A model generated the notes under the pieces. It had not been told where the DNA came from. It was given only the letters and a program-made list of their open reading frames with translations, and made no database searches. Below are positions 25,675 to 32,898 of a DNA stretch of 64,000 nt, one piece after another (within the stretch, counting starts at the first letter, position 1; every line of letters begins with the position of its first letter). The DNA is from Streptosporangium pseudovulgare (lineage in GTDB: Bacteria; Actinomycetota; Actinomycetes; Streptosporangiales; Streptosporangiaceae), in contig NZ_BMQJ01000014.1 of the NCBI RefSeq assembly GCF_014648055.1, positions 124,001-188,000 of the forward strand. The letters are read 5' to 3'. A program made the translations under genes and the position numbers.

Positions 25675-26132
25675 GCCGGGAAGCCGTCTATGAGGCGTTC
25701 GAGGCGATGCTCAAGCGCTGGAACGGGCTGCGCTTCCTCGATCATCGGGACTTCTACGGGGTGCCGCAGTCGGCGGCGGACGCGCGTCACTGGGTGCGGA
25801 AGCTACTGAGCGCGCACATCATGGCCTCGGCGGAGGTTCTGGAGACGGTGGAGCTGCTGGTGAGCGAGGTCGTCACCAACGCGATTCTTCACAGCGACTC
25901 GGGCCACCCTGACGAGATCATCACGGTCGGCGTCGGTCTGGGGGACGGCCTGGTCCATGTCGAGGTGATCGACAAGGGTTCACCCGTCAACGTCCCCGCG
26001 ATGCGGCCTGCTGACGATGACAGTCTGGGCGGGCGGGGTCTGGCGTGGGTGGACTTCCTGTCCACTGCATGGGGCACCGACTACGACCCGGAGATAGGCC
26101 GGGCGGTCTGGGTGCAGCTCACCTACCGCTGA
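25671..26132 (+). CDS. RsbW-like ATP-binding protein (HATPase_c, anti-sigma-type)
   Basis: Histidine-kinase-like ATPase of 153 residues, lacking a phosphorylation domain. The N box is LLVSEVVTNAILHS, the G1 box VIDKGSPVN and the G2 box GGRGLAWVDFL. Members of this family act as anti-sigma kinases or signalling ATPases. It forms a module with the small upstream protein and the divergent XRE regulator. Being carried on an integrative element, the module could reprogram host gene expression after integration. This is inference. Confidence 0.85.
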   Translation: MSREAVYEAFEAMLKRWNGLRFLDHRDFYGVPQSAADARHWVRKLLSAHIMASAEVLETVELLVSEVVTNAILHSDSGHPDEIITVGVGLGDGLVHVEVIDKGSPVNVPAMRPADDDSLGGRGLAWVDFLSTAWGTDYDPEIGRAVWVQLTYR

Positions 26133-26146
26133 TCTCCCTTGGAGCC

Positions 26147-26189
26147 GGTGCGGCGGTACGGCCTTCCCCCGTAGTCGTGCCGCCGCACC
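26147..26189 (+). terminator. Hairpin terminator after the ATPase gene
   Basis: GGTGCGGCGGTACG pairs with CGTGCCGCCGCACC (26176-26189) over 14 positions with one G-U pair and a 15-nt loop, directly downstream of the ATPase stop. Confidence 0.8.
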
Positions 26190-26744
26190 CGACCGGCAAT
26201 GACCGTGATCACGGTGACCCCGTCATTCGATGGCAACCCGACCCGTACCGCAGGGCCTCCCAGGCCCGAGGAACGGAAGCGGGGCGGCAGCCCTGCCCTT
26301 CCTCATGGACCTCGTGTGCCTGATGAACGTGCAGAGCGGAGACGGCCGGCGCAATGCCGAAGGCACCCCGGAGGGGCCGCGTAGCGGTTGGGCCGGCGGT
26401 CGCAGCGGCGGCAGCGCGCACCCAGGGCGGCGGGTTCGGTTCCGTGCGGCGGGCGCTCGGTGCGGCGGGCGGCGGGGTCTGCCCGCTCCCGCCGGGCGGG
26501 CGCGGGCCGGGACCGGCCCCCAAGGCCGCATGCCCGGTCCCGATGTCCGCGCGGCGGGGGCGGGCACGCCCCGCCGTGCGGCGGCGCGAAGCGCTGCCGC
26601 CTTGACTCTGTAATGAAACTCCTCGCCAAAACAGGCCCATTGCTCAAGATCTCCAGGGCTCAAGCAGCGGTCAACGCTCCGGAATTCGGCTGAATCAGCA
26701 GCTCAGCAGGCCATCTCTGCGTTATGTGGGCGCACGGGAGGGAT
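26190..26744. other. Right end of the element, no convincing gene
   Basis: About 550 bp. The middle part (roughly 26340-26600) is almost pure GC and open in several frames, but every translation is low-complexity Arg/Ala/Gly/Pro without a ribosome site. The last 130 bp drop to a more normal composition. No tRNA, repeat array or origin-like structure is recognised. Confidence 0.5.
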
Positions 26745-27587
26745 TCAGGCGGCAAGCGAGAACCTCTTGCCCGAAGCAATGTTGTGGTGGCAGGAGATCG
26801 GCTGTTCGAAGGTGACACCCGGCAGGTGGCGCCGGAGCACGCCGCAGGCCAGGGCCATCATGACCGTCCGGTTGCGCCGCGCGTAGTCCTGCGCCCAGAA
26901 CAGGTCGCGGCGGTAGGCGTCCATCTGCGGCGTGCCCGCGACGAACACCGCGAGGTCGCGGTCGGGCAGGTCCTGGTTGTGCGGCAGCGCCCGGGCCCGC
27001 TCGATGTGGTAGTCCGCCAGCTCCTTGCCGATGTTGCGGGAGCCGGAGTGCAGCACGACCCAGACCGCGTCGCGGTCGTCGGCGCAGATCTCCAGGAAGT
27101 GGTTGCCGCCGCCGAGGGTGCCCATCTGCGCCTCGGCCCGCTCCCGCTTCGGGCGCACGGCCGGGGCGAGGCGGTCGAAGTCCTTCCAGAAGTCCGCCCA
27201 GCCGGCGGTCGGGACCCCGTGCAGCCTGACCGGGTCGACCGGGTTCTTGTGCAGGCCGAAACCGACCGGGATCGCCTGCTCCAGCTTCGAGCGCAGGTAG
27301 CCGAGATCGTCGGGGAGGTTCGCGGCGGTGAGGGAGGTCTTCACCGCGGTCATTCCGCAGCCGATGTCCACCCCGACCGCGGCGGGCGAGACGGCGTCCC
27401 GCATGGCGATGACCGAGCCGACCGTCGCGCCCTTGCCGTGGTGGACGTCGGGCATCACGGCGACGCCGTGGGTCCAGGGGAGGTTCGCCACGTTGCGCAG
27501 CTGCCGCATCACCTCGGGCTCGATCCCGTCGGGGTCGGCCCACATGCGGATCGGGGCCCGCTCTCCGGTCACCTCGTTGTACGCCAT
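26745..27587 (-). pseudogene. rtcB: rtcB N-terminal fragment, interrupted by the integrated element
   Basis: First 269 residues of the 3'-phosphate RNA ligase RtcB, an enzyme of RNA repair and tRNA splicing. The metal-binding sites GVDIGCGM, GGGNHFLEI and HSGSRN are present, and native sequence stops at ISCHHN. The next 11 codons and the stop come from the element. The GMP-accepting His lies in the other fragment, so the protein should be inactive unless the element excises. Start ATG 27587 or GTG 27590; AAGGAGG sits seven bases before the GTG. Confidence 0.9.
26781..26790. repeat. attR core of the serine-integrase element
   Basis: Second exact copy of GTTGTGGTGG. The element side has CAAT directly before it and the outer motif AACCTCTTGCC at 26761-26771, which is an imperfect inverted copy of GGCGATAGGTT at the other end. 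The rtcB side continues CAGGAGATCGG. Confidence 0.85.
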
Positions 27588-27824
27588 CACCGCATCGCCT
27601 CCTTCCGTACGGTCGACCGATCGCTCACAATGACGCCAGAACACCCGGAAAGCCGCAACCGGTTAAAGATCCCGGCGGCCGCCGCCGGAGCCGCGGTCCC
27701 CGGACCGGCCGCGGTGGACCACGAGGTCAGGACGGTTTCCGGGAGCCGATGGGCGGGAGCCCGGAGATGTGCTTTCCGCATGGCCTGCCGTGGCCGGCGA
27801 CCGCGGCCGGAGGGGTGACCGGCG

Positions 27825-28721
27825 TCAGGCGGCGGTGATCTCGGTGCCGCGGGCCAGCAGCAGGACCACCCCGACCGCGGCCACCGCGATCGCCGTGGCG
27901 AACGGGACGCGCGGTGAGCGCCCGCCCAGCAGCGTCCCGGCGCCGGTGAGCGCGACGGCCGCGGCGAGGGCGGCCCAGCCTCCCGTACCGGGCGGCCCCG
28001 GCGGGGCGAGGGCCAGCACCGCCGTGGCCAGCAGCAGCGGCAGCGGGACCAGCACGCGGACGCGGGCCTCGCCGAGCCGCTGCGGCCAGCCGCGGACCCC
28101 GGTGGCGAGGTCGGCCGGGATGTCGGGCAGGACGTTGGCCAGGTGCGCGCCGCAGCCGAGCAGCGCCGCCGCCAGGACCGCCCACCAGGCGGGCCAGGGG
28201 TGGCCCGGCAGCCCGAGGGCCACGAACGCCGGCAGCGAGCCGAACCCCACCGCGTACGGCAGCCACGACAGCGCGGTGGCCTTGAGTCGCAGGTCGTAGG
28301 CCCAGGCGGCGGCCACGCCGGCCAGGTGCGCGGTCCCGGCGGCGGGCCCGGAGGCCAGGGAGAGCGGCACGCACAGCGCCGCGGCGACAGCGGCGGCGGC
28401 CCACACCGTCCGCGCGCCCACCGCGCCCTCGGCGACCGGCTTGCCGGTACGGCCGGCGGCGACGTCGCGCCCGGCGTCCACCGCGTCGTTGCACCAGCCG
28501 ATCGACAGCTGCCCGGACAGCACCGCGGCGGCCACCAGGACGCACCCGGCGGCGTCGCGGCCGCTCGCCACGGCCAGCGCGGCCACCATGGCGGTGACCG
28601 CCGCGGTAGGCCCGGGATGGCAGGCCCGCCCCAGCGCCCACGCCACCCGGATCGCGCCCACCGGTCCCCGGCGGCCCTCCGGCCCGGCGGGGTGCCCATG
28701 CTCCCGCGAACGCCCGCTCAT
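27825..28721 (-). CDS. UbiA-family prenyltransferase
   Basis: Integral membrane enzyme of 298 residues that transfers a prenyl chain to an aromatic or similar acceptor. The first Asp-rich motif is NDAVDAGRD and the second region is YDLRLKATALSWLPY. At least seven hydrophobic segments are visible. It is divergent from the type III PKS-ICMT-flavoprotein genes, with a 192-bp shared promoter region. This suggests that it prenylates, or supplies a quinone ring for, the product of that cluster. The substrate is not known. The frame is open far upstream, but ATG 28721 is the first sensible start. Confidence 0.82.
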   Translation of the reverse strand: MSGRSREHGHPAGPEGRRGPVGAIRVAWALGRACHPGPTAAVTAMVAALAVASGRDAAGCVLVAAAVLSGQLSIGWCNDAVDAGRDVAAGRTGKPVAEGAVGARTVWAAAAVAAALCVPLSLASGPAAGTAHLAGVAAAWAYDLRLKATALSWLPYAVGFGSLPAFVALGLPGHPWPAWWAVLAAALLGCGAHLANVLPDIPADLATGVRGWPQRLGEARVRVLVPLPLLLATAVLALAPPGPPGTGGWAALAAAVALTGAGTLLGGRSPRVPFATAIAVAAVGVVLLLARGTEITAA

Positions 28722-28913
28722 CGTCACGGACCGATCGTAGAGGGGAAGACCTCGCGGCCGTCCGGACGGCCGGGCCACCGGGCCGGGGCGGCGCGTCGCC
28801 GCCTGGGGCGGGCGGGACGTCACACTACTGTTAGGACGGGTGAGGCATGTCACAGTCGTAGGTGGGCAAGGAAGCCGGTGTCCGCTTTCCTCCGTGCGGG
28901 GGGTACCTGCCAC

Positions 28914-30059
28914 ATGACGCGAATCGCCGCGGTACGCGGCGCGCTGCCACCGAACCGCTACTCCCAGGCCGAGATCACCGACGCCGTCGCGCGGATGTGC
29001 GGGCTCGAAGGCACCGGCCGGCGGCTGCTGGACCGCCTGCACGCGAGCGCCCGGGTCCGTTCGCGGCACCTGGCCCTCCCCCTCGACGGGTACGCCAAGC
29101 TCGACGGGTTCGGCGCGGCCAACGACGTGTTCGTCGAGACCGCCGTGGACCTGGGCGCCGAGGCGGTCGGCGCGGCGCTGGACGCGGCGGGCCTCGAACC
29201 CCGCGACGTCGACATGATCATGTTCACCTCGGTGACCGGCGTCGCCGCCCCGTCGGTGGACGCCCGGCTGGTCGGCCGCCTGGGGTTGCGCCCCGACGTC
29301 AAGCGGGTGCCCGTGTTCGGGCTCGGCTGCGTGGCGGGGGCCGCCGGGATCTCCCGGGTGCACGATTACCTGCGCGGCTGGCCCGATCACGTGGCCGTGC
29401 TGCTGTCGGTGGAGCTGTGCTCGCTGACCCTGCAGCGCGACGACGTCTCACCGGCCAACATGGTCGCCGGTGCGCTGTTCGGCGACGGCGCGGCGGCGGT
29501 GGTGGCCTGCGGCGGCGAGCGGGACGGCGGGAGCGGCCCGGCGACGCCCGCGGCGGGCGCCGGTGCGGGGGCGTCCGCGGCGATGGACGGCGGTTCCGCG
29601 AACGGCGGCGCGGCGGACGGCGGGACGGGTCCGCGGGTGGTGGCGACCCGCAGCCACCTGTACCCCGACTCCGGGCACGTGATGGGCTGGGACGTCCGCG
29701 ACGGCGGCTTCAAGGTGCTGCTCGACCCGGGCGTGCCCGACGTGGTGCGCGCCTACCTCGCCGACGACGTGCACGGTTTCCTGGCCGACCACGGCCTCAC
29801 CGCCTCCGACGTGACGGCGTGGGTGTGCCACCCCGGGGGCCCGAAGGTGCTGGAGGCCGTCTCCGAGTCGCTGGACCTGCCCGCCGGCGCGCTGGACGTC
29901 ACCTGGCGTTCGCTGGCCGAGGTGGGCAACCTGTCGTCCTCCTCGGTGCTGCACGTGCTGCGCGACACCATCGCCCTGCGGCCACCGCCGGGCACCCCGG
30001 GGCTGCTCATCGCGATGGGCCCCGGCTTCTGCTCGGAACTCGTCCTGTTGCGCTGGTAG
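28914..30059 (+). CDS. Type III polyketide synthase
   Basis: Chalcone-synthase-like homodimeric enzyme of 381 residues that extends a CoA starter with malonyl units. The Cys-His-Asn triad is visible: Cys in VFGLGCVAGAAG, His in WVCHPGGPK and Asn in EVGNLSSSS. A Gly/Ala-rich insertion of about 40 residues (around 200-240) interrupts the region after GDGAAAVVACGG and makes it longer than the usual 350. It starts an operon with a membrane methyltransferase 6 bp downstream and a flavoprotein. The set resembles alkylresorcinol/phenolic lipid loci (SrsABC type). Confidence 0.92.
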   Translation: MTRIAAVRGALPPNRYSQAEITDAVARMCGLEGTGRRLLDRLHASARVRSRHLALPLDGYAKLDGFGAANDVFVETAVDLGAEAVGAALDAAGLEPRDVDMIMFTSVTGVAAPSVDARLVGRLGLRPDVKRVPVFGLGCVAGAAGISRVHDYLRGWPDHVAVLLSVELCSLTLQRDDVSPANMVAGALFGDGAAAVVACGGERDGGSGPATPAAGAGAGASAAMDGGSANGGAADGGTGPRVVATRSHLYPDSGHVMGWDVRDGGFKVLLDPGVPDVVRAYLADDVHGFLADHGLTASDVTAWVCHPGGPKVLEAVSESLDLPAGALDVTWRSLAEVGNLSSSSVLHVLRDTIALRPPPGTPGLLIAMGPGFCSELVLLRW

Positions 30060-30065
30060 GGGCCG

Positions 30066-30623
30066 ATGACCTGGCATCTCTCGATGTGGTACCTGCTGCT
30101 CGTGCTGCTCGTCGGGGCCGAGCGGCTCGCCGAGCTGGTGGTCGCCCGCCGCAACGCCCGCTGGAGCCTGGCCCGGGGCGGGGTGGTGTACGGCCGGGGC
30201 CACTACCCGTGGATGGTCGCCCTGCACACCGGGCTGCTCGCCGGGTGCCTGCTGGAGGCCGGGCTGGCCGGCCGCCCGTTCGTCCCGGCGCTGGGCTGGC
30301 CGATGCTGGCCGTGGTCGCCGCCGCCCAGGCGCTGCGCTGGTGGTGCATCGCGGCGCTGGGCCCGCGCTGGAACACCCAGGTGATCGTGGTGCCGGGCCT
30401 GCCGCTGGTGGAGCGGGGCCCGTACCGGCTGTCCTGGCTGCGCCACCCCAACTACGTGGCGGTGGCCGCCGAGGGCGCGGCTCTGCCGCTGGTGCACGGC
30501 GCCTGGGTCACCGCGGCCGTCTTCACCGTGCTCAACGCCGCGCTGATGGTGGTGCGGATCCGGTGTGAGGACGCCGCGCTGGCCGTGGCGGCCCCGCCGG
30601 TGCCCGGGCGGGCCCCGGCGTGA
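30066..30623 (+). CDS. Isoprenylcysteine carboxyl methyltransferase (ICMT)-family membrane methyltransferase
   Basis: Membrane-bound SAM-dependent methyltransferase of 185 residues with four or five helices. The C-terminal signature GPYRLSWLRHPNYVAVAAEG (Arg-His-Pro-x-Tyr) is the family's SAM site. In bacterial type III PKS operons such enzymes O-methylate the lipid phenol rather than a protein. It is followed by the flavoprotein with a 4-bp overlap. Confidence 0.88.
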   Translation: MTWHLSMWYLLLVLLVGAERLAELVVARRNARWSLARGGVVYGRGHYPWMVALHTGLLAGCLLEAGLAGRPFVPALGWPMLAVVAAAQALRWWCIAALGPRWNTQVIVVPGLPLVERGPYRLSWLRHPNYVAVAAEGAALPLVHGAWVTAAVFTVLNAALMVVRIRCEDAALAVAAPPVPGRAPA

Positions 30624-31633
30624 TCGACGTGCTCGTCGCCGGCGGCGGGCCGGCGGGCCTGGCCACCGCCATCCACGCGACGCTGGCGGGCATGGAGGCC
30701 GTCGTGGTCGAGCCCCGCCTCGCGCCGGTGGACAAGGCGTGCGGCGAGGGGCTGATGCCGAGCGGCGTCGCCGCGCTGCGGGCGCTGGGCGTGCGGCCAC
30801 CGGGCCGGGAGCTGCGCGGCATCAGCTATCTCGACGGGCGGCACCGGGCGCAGGCGGCCTTCCGCGACGGGCCCGGGCTCGGGGTGCGGCGCACGGAGCT
30901 GCACGCCGCGCTGTCGGCGCGCGCCGCCGAGCTGGGGGTGAAGGTCCTCCCCGGCCGGGTGGAGGAGGTGCGGCAGGACGGCGAGGGGGTCCGGGCCGCC
31001 GGGCTGCGCGCCCGCTGGCTGGTGGCCGCCGACGGCCTGCACTCCCCCGTGCGGGCCATGCTGGGACTCGGCCTGCCCGATCCGGGGCCGCGCCGGTACG
31101 GCCTGCGGCGGCACTACCGCGTCGCCCCCTGGAGCGACTTCGTGGAGGTCCACTGGGCCGCGGACGGCGAGGCGTACGTGACGCCGGTGGGCGACGAGCT
31201 GGTCGGCGTGGCCGTGCTGAGCTCTCGGCGGCGCGGCTACGCCGAGCACCTGGCGGACTTCCCCGCGCTGCTGGAGCGGCTGGGCGGCCGGGCCGTGACC
31301 CCGGTGCGCGGGGCCGGTCCGCTGCGCCAGCGGGTCCGCGCCCGCGTCGCCGGCCGGGTGCTGCTGGTCGGCGACGCGGCCGGGTACGTCGACGCGCTGA
31401 CCGGCGAGGGGGTGTCCCTCGCGCTGACGTCGGCGCGGGTGCTGGTGGGCTGCCTGCGGGCCGGCGCCCCGCAGTCCTACGAGGGCGCCTGGCTGCGGCT
31501 GTCGCGGCGGCACCGGCTGCTCACCGGGGCGCTGGTGTCGGCCCGCAGGCACCGGGCGGTGCCCCGGCTGGTGGTCCCGGCGGCGCAGCGGCTGCCCGCC
31601 CTGTTCGGCGCGGTCGTGCACGCCCTGGCCTGA
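30620..31633 (+). CDS. FAD-dependent oxidoreductase, geranylgeranyl-reductase/aromatic hydroxylase type
   Basis: Flavoprotein of 337 residues with the FAD motif VAGGGPAGLATAIHA and the second site LLVGDAAGYVDALTGEGVSLAL. CGEGLMPSGV is typical of the geranylgeranyl reductase-like group. In the cluster it could hydroxylate the aromatic ring to a quinol or reduce prenyl double bonds. GTG 30620 overlaps the preceding stop, so it is translationally coupled to the methyltransferase. Confidence 0.85.
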   Translation: MIDVLVAGGGPAGLATAIHATLAGMEAVVVEPRLAPVDKACGEGLMPSGVAALRALGVRPPGRELRGISYLDGRHRAQAAFRDGPGLGVRRTELHAALSARAAELGVKVLPGRVEEVRQDGEGVRAAGLRARWLVAADGLHSPVRAMLGLGLPDPGPRRYGLRRHYRVAPWSDFVEVHWAADGEAYVTPVGDELVGVAVLSSRRRGYAEHLADFPALLERLGGRAVTPVRGAGPLRQRVRARVAGRVLLVGDAAGYVDALTGEGVSLALTSARVLVGCLRAGAPQSYEGAWLRLSRRHRLLTGALVSARRHRAVPRLVVPAAQRLPALFGAVVHALA

Positions 31634-31765
31634 GCCGGAACCGTGCCCGGCGCGGCGGGCGGCCGTATCCGTGGCCGCTCCGGAGGTCGTCTGTGCGGAC
31701 CGCGGACCGCGGACCGCGGGGCACGGCGGGTGCCGGGAGCCCGTGTCCGTTCCGGGGCCCGGCCG

Positions 31766-32728
31766 TTACCGGCCGCCGGTCGGGTGGATGACGCTCAGCC
31801 GGGGGGCGTGGCCGGACGTCCCGGCGTACCGGATCCGCCAGTCGCCGCCTCCCCCGCGGGCCGCGCCCGGCATCCGGCGGGTGAAGCGTCCCTGCCGGTC
31901 GGTGGTGGCCGAGGCCGCCGTCGTCCAGCTCGTCTGCCCCTCCTCCCGGTGCAGGATCTCGACGGGCTGGCCGGGGAACGGGGCGTAGTCGAGGTAGCCC
32001 TGCGGATCGACCCGGTTCAGCACTCCCGTGACCTTCACGTCCCGGCCCTCCCGGACAGCCTCGATCGAGCTGAACCGGGTGGCGCGTTTCAGCTCGAACC
32101 GGGCGTAGCCGGTGGCCGAGGCGCCGTCGGCGCCCCGGGCGGTCGCGATGACCATCCAGGGTCCGGCGGGGTACCAGCGGTTGAGCTGCTTGTCGGGCAG
32201 GAACCGCCACGTCTCCCACCCGCCGCCGGCCTCCGCCGCGGGCTCGGCGAGCGCTCCGGGCGCCCCGGGGACCGCGAGGGCGGTGAGCACCCCGGACCCG
32301 GCGGACGCCCCGGGCACGACGGGCGCGGGGGGAACGGCCGCGACGCGGGCGGCCTGGGTCCGGCGCCCGCCGCCGGTCCTCCGTACGGCGAGCGCCCGGG
32401 GAACGGCGGGACGCGAGAAGACGGCGTGGGCCGGGATCGGCGTCCCCCACTGCTGGACGGTGGGCGGCAGGGGCTCGGGCCGGAGCACCGTGCCGCCGGC
32501 GGGCGGGGTGCCCGGCTCGACCCGGACGGTCACCGCGCCCGGCCCGGCGGCCCCGCGGGCGACCACGTCGATCACCAGGCGGAGGGAACCGGCCGGGCCG
32601 ACCACGGGGGTGCCGGGGCGCAGGGTCACGGAACGGATCACCGGCTCCTCGGTGGCGGTGGCGGGCCCCGCCTGGGCGGACAGGGCGGCCCCCGACGCCA
32701 GGAGCGGCAGAAGGAGTCTCATAGCCAT
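31766..32728 (-). CDS. Secreted beta-rich protein, unknown function
   Basis: 320 residues from ATG 32728 (or ATG 32722). A signal peptide (RLLLPLLASGAALSAQAGPATA) precedes an Ig-like strand region (VIRSVTLRPGTPVVG...LRLVIDVVARG). A flexible Pro/Ala linker follows, and then a second beta-sandwich-like domain near the C-terminus (FSSIEAVREGRDVKVTGVLNRVD, then YAGTSGHAPRLS). Domains like the last one occur in exported actinomycete proteins of unknown role. It is convergent with the PKS operon and shows no obvious partner. Confidence 0.68.
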   Translation of the reverse strand: MAMRLLLPLLASGAALSAQAGPATATEEPVIRSVTLRPGTPVVGPAGSLRLVIDVVARGAAGPGAVTVRVEPGTPPAGGTVLRPEPLPPTVQQWGTPIPAHAVFSRPAVPRALAVRRTGGGRRTQAARVAAVPPAPVVPGASAGSGVLTALAVPGAPGALAEPAAEAGGGWETWRFLPDKQLNRWYPAGPWMVIATARGADGASATGYARFELKRATRFSSIEAVREGRDVKVTGVLNRVDPQGYLDYAPFPGQPVEILHREEGQTSWTTAASATTDRQGRFTRRMPGAARGGGGDWRIRYAGTSGHAPRLSVIHPTGGR

Positions 32729-32898
32729 GGCCAGGACGTTAGGAAACGCCCGGTAACGACCGGGCAGGCGACACACGCCCGGTTGGCAAAACGACGGCTC
32801 CCGGCGGCGCCGCGCCCCGCCACCGGCCCCGGCCTGCCGTGGGGACCCGGGCCGTTCCCGCCGGGGGGACGCCGCGTCCCGGCCCGGCGCCGCGCCCG

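Larger units (their letters stand above)
22169..26780. mobile_element. 4.6-kb integrative element with serine integrase, inserted in rtcB
   Basis: The element lies between two copies of the 10-bp core GTTGTGGTGG. Removing 22169-26780 restores an rtcB frame reading ISCHHNYVAEE exactly across the junction, giving a protein of about 395 residues. The gene content is a large serine recombinase at the left end, a small unknown ORF, an XRE regulator, a small unknown protein and an RsbW-like ATPase. About 0.6 kb at the right end has no convincing gene. Parts of the element are less GC-rich than the chromosome. No relaxase, Tra, Rep or structural phage gene is seen, so it is either mobilised by others or the remnant of something larger. 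Confidence 0.9.

Noticed and set aside
26230..26663. ORFs on both strands in the right arm of the element
   Set aside because: Biased composition, no ribosome site and no recognisable domain; unlikely to be genes.
22169..26790. tRNA gene as integration target
   Set aside because: No cloverleaf sequence is seen at either junction; both flanks are clearly rtcB coding sequence.
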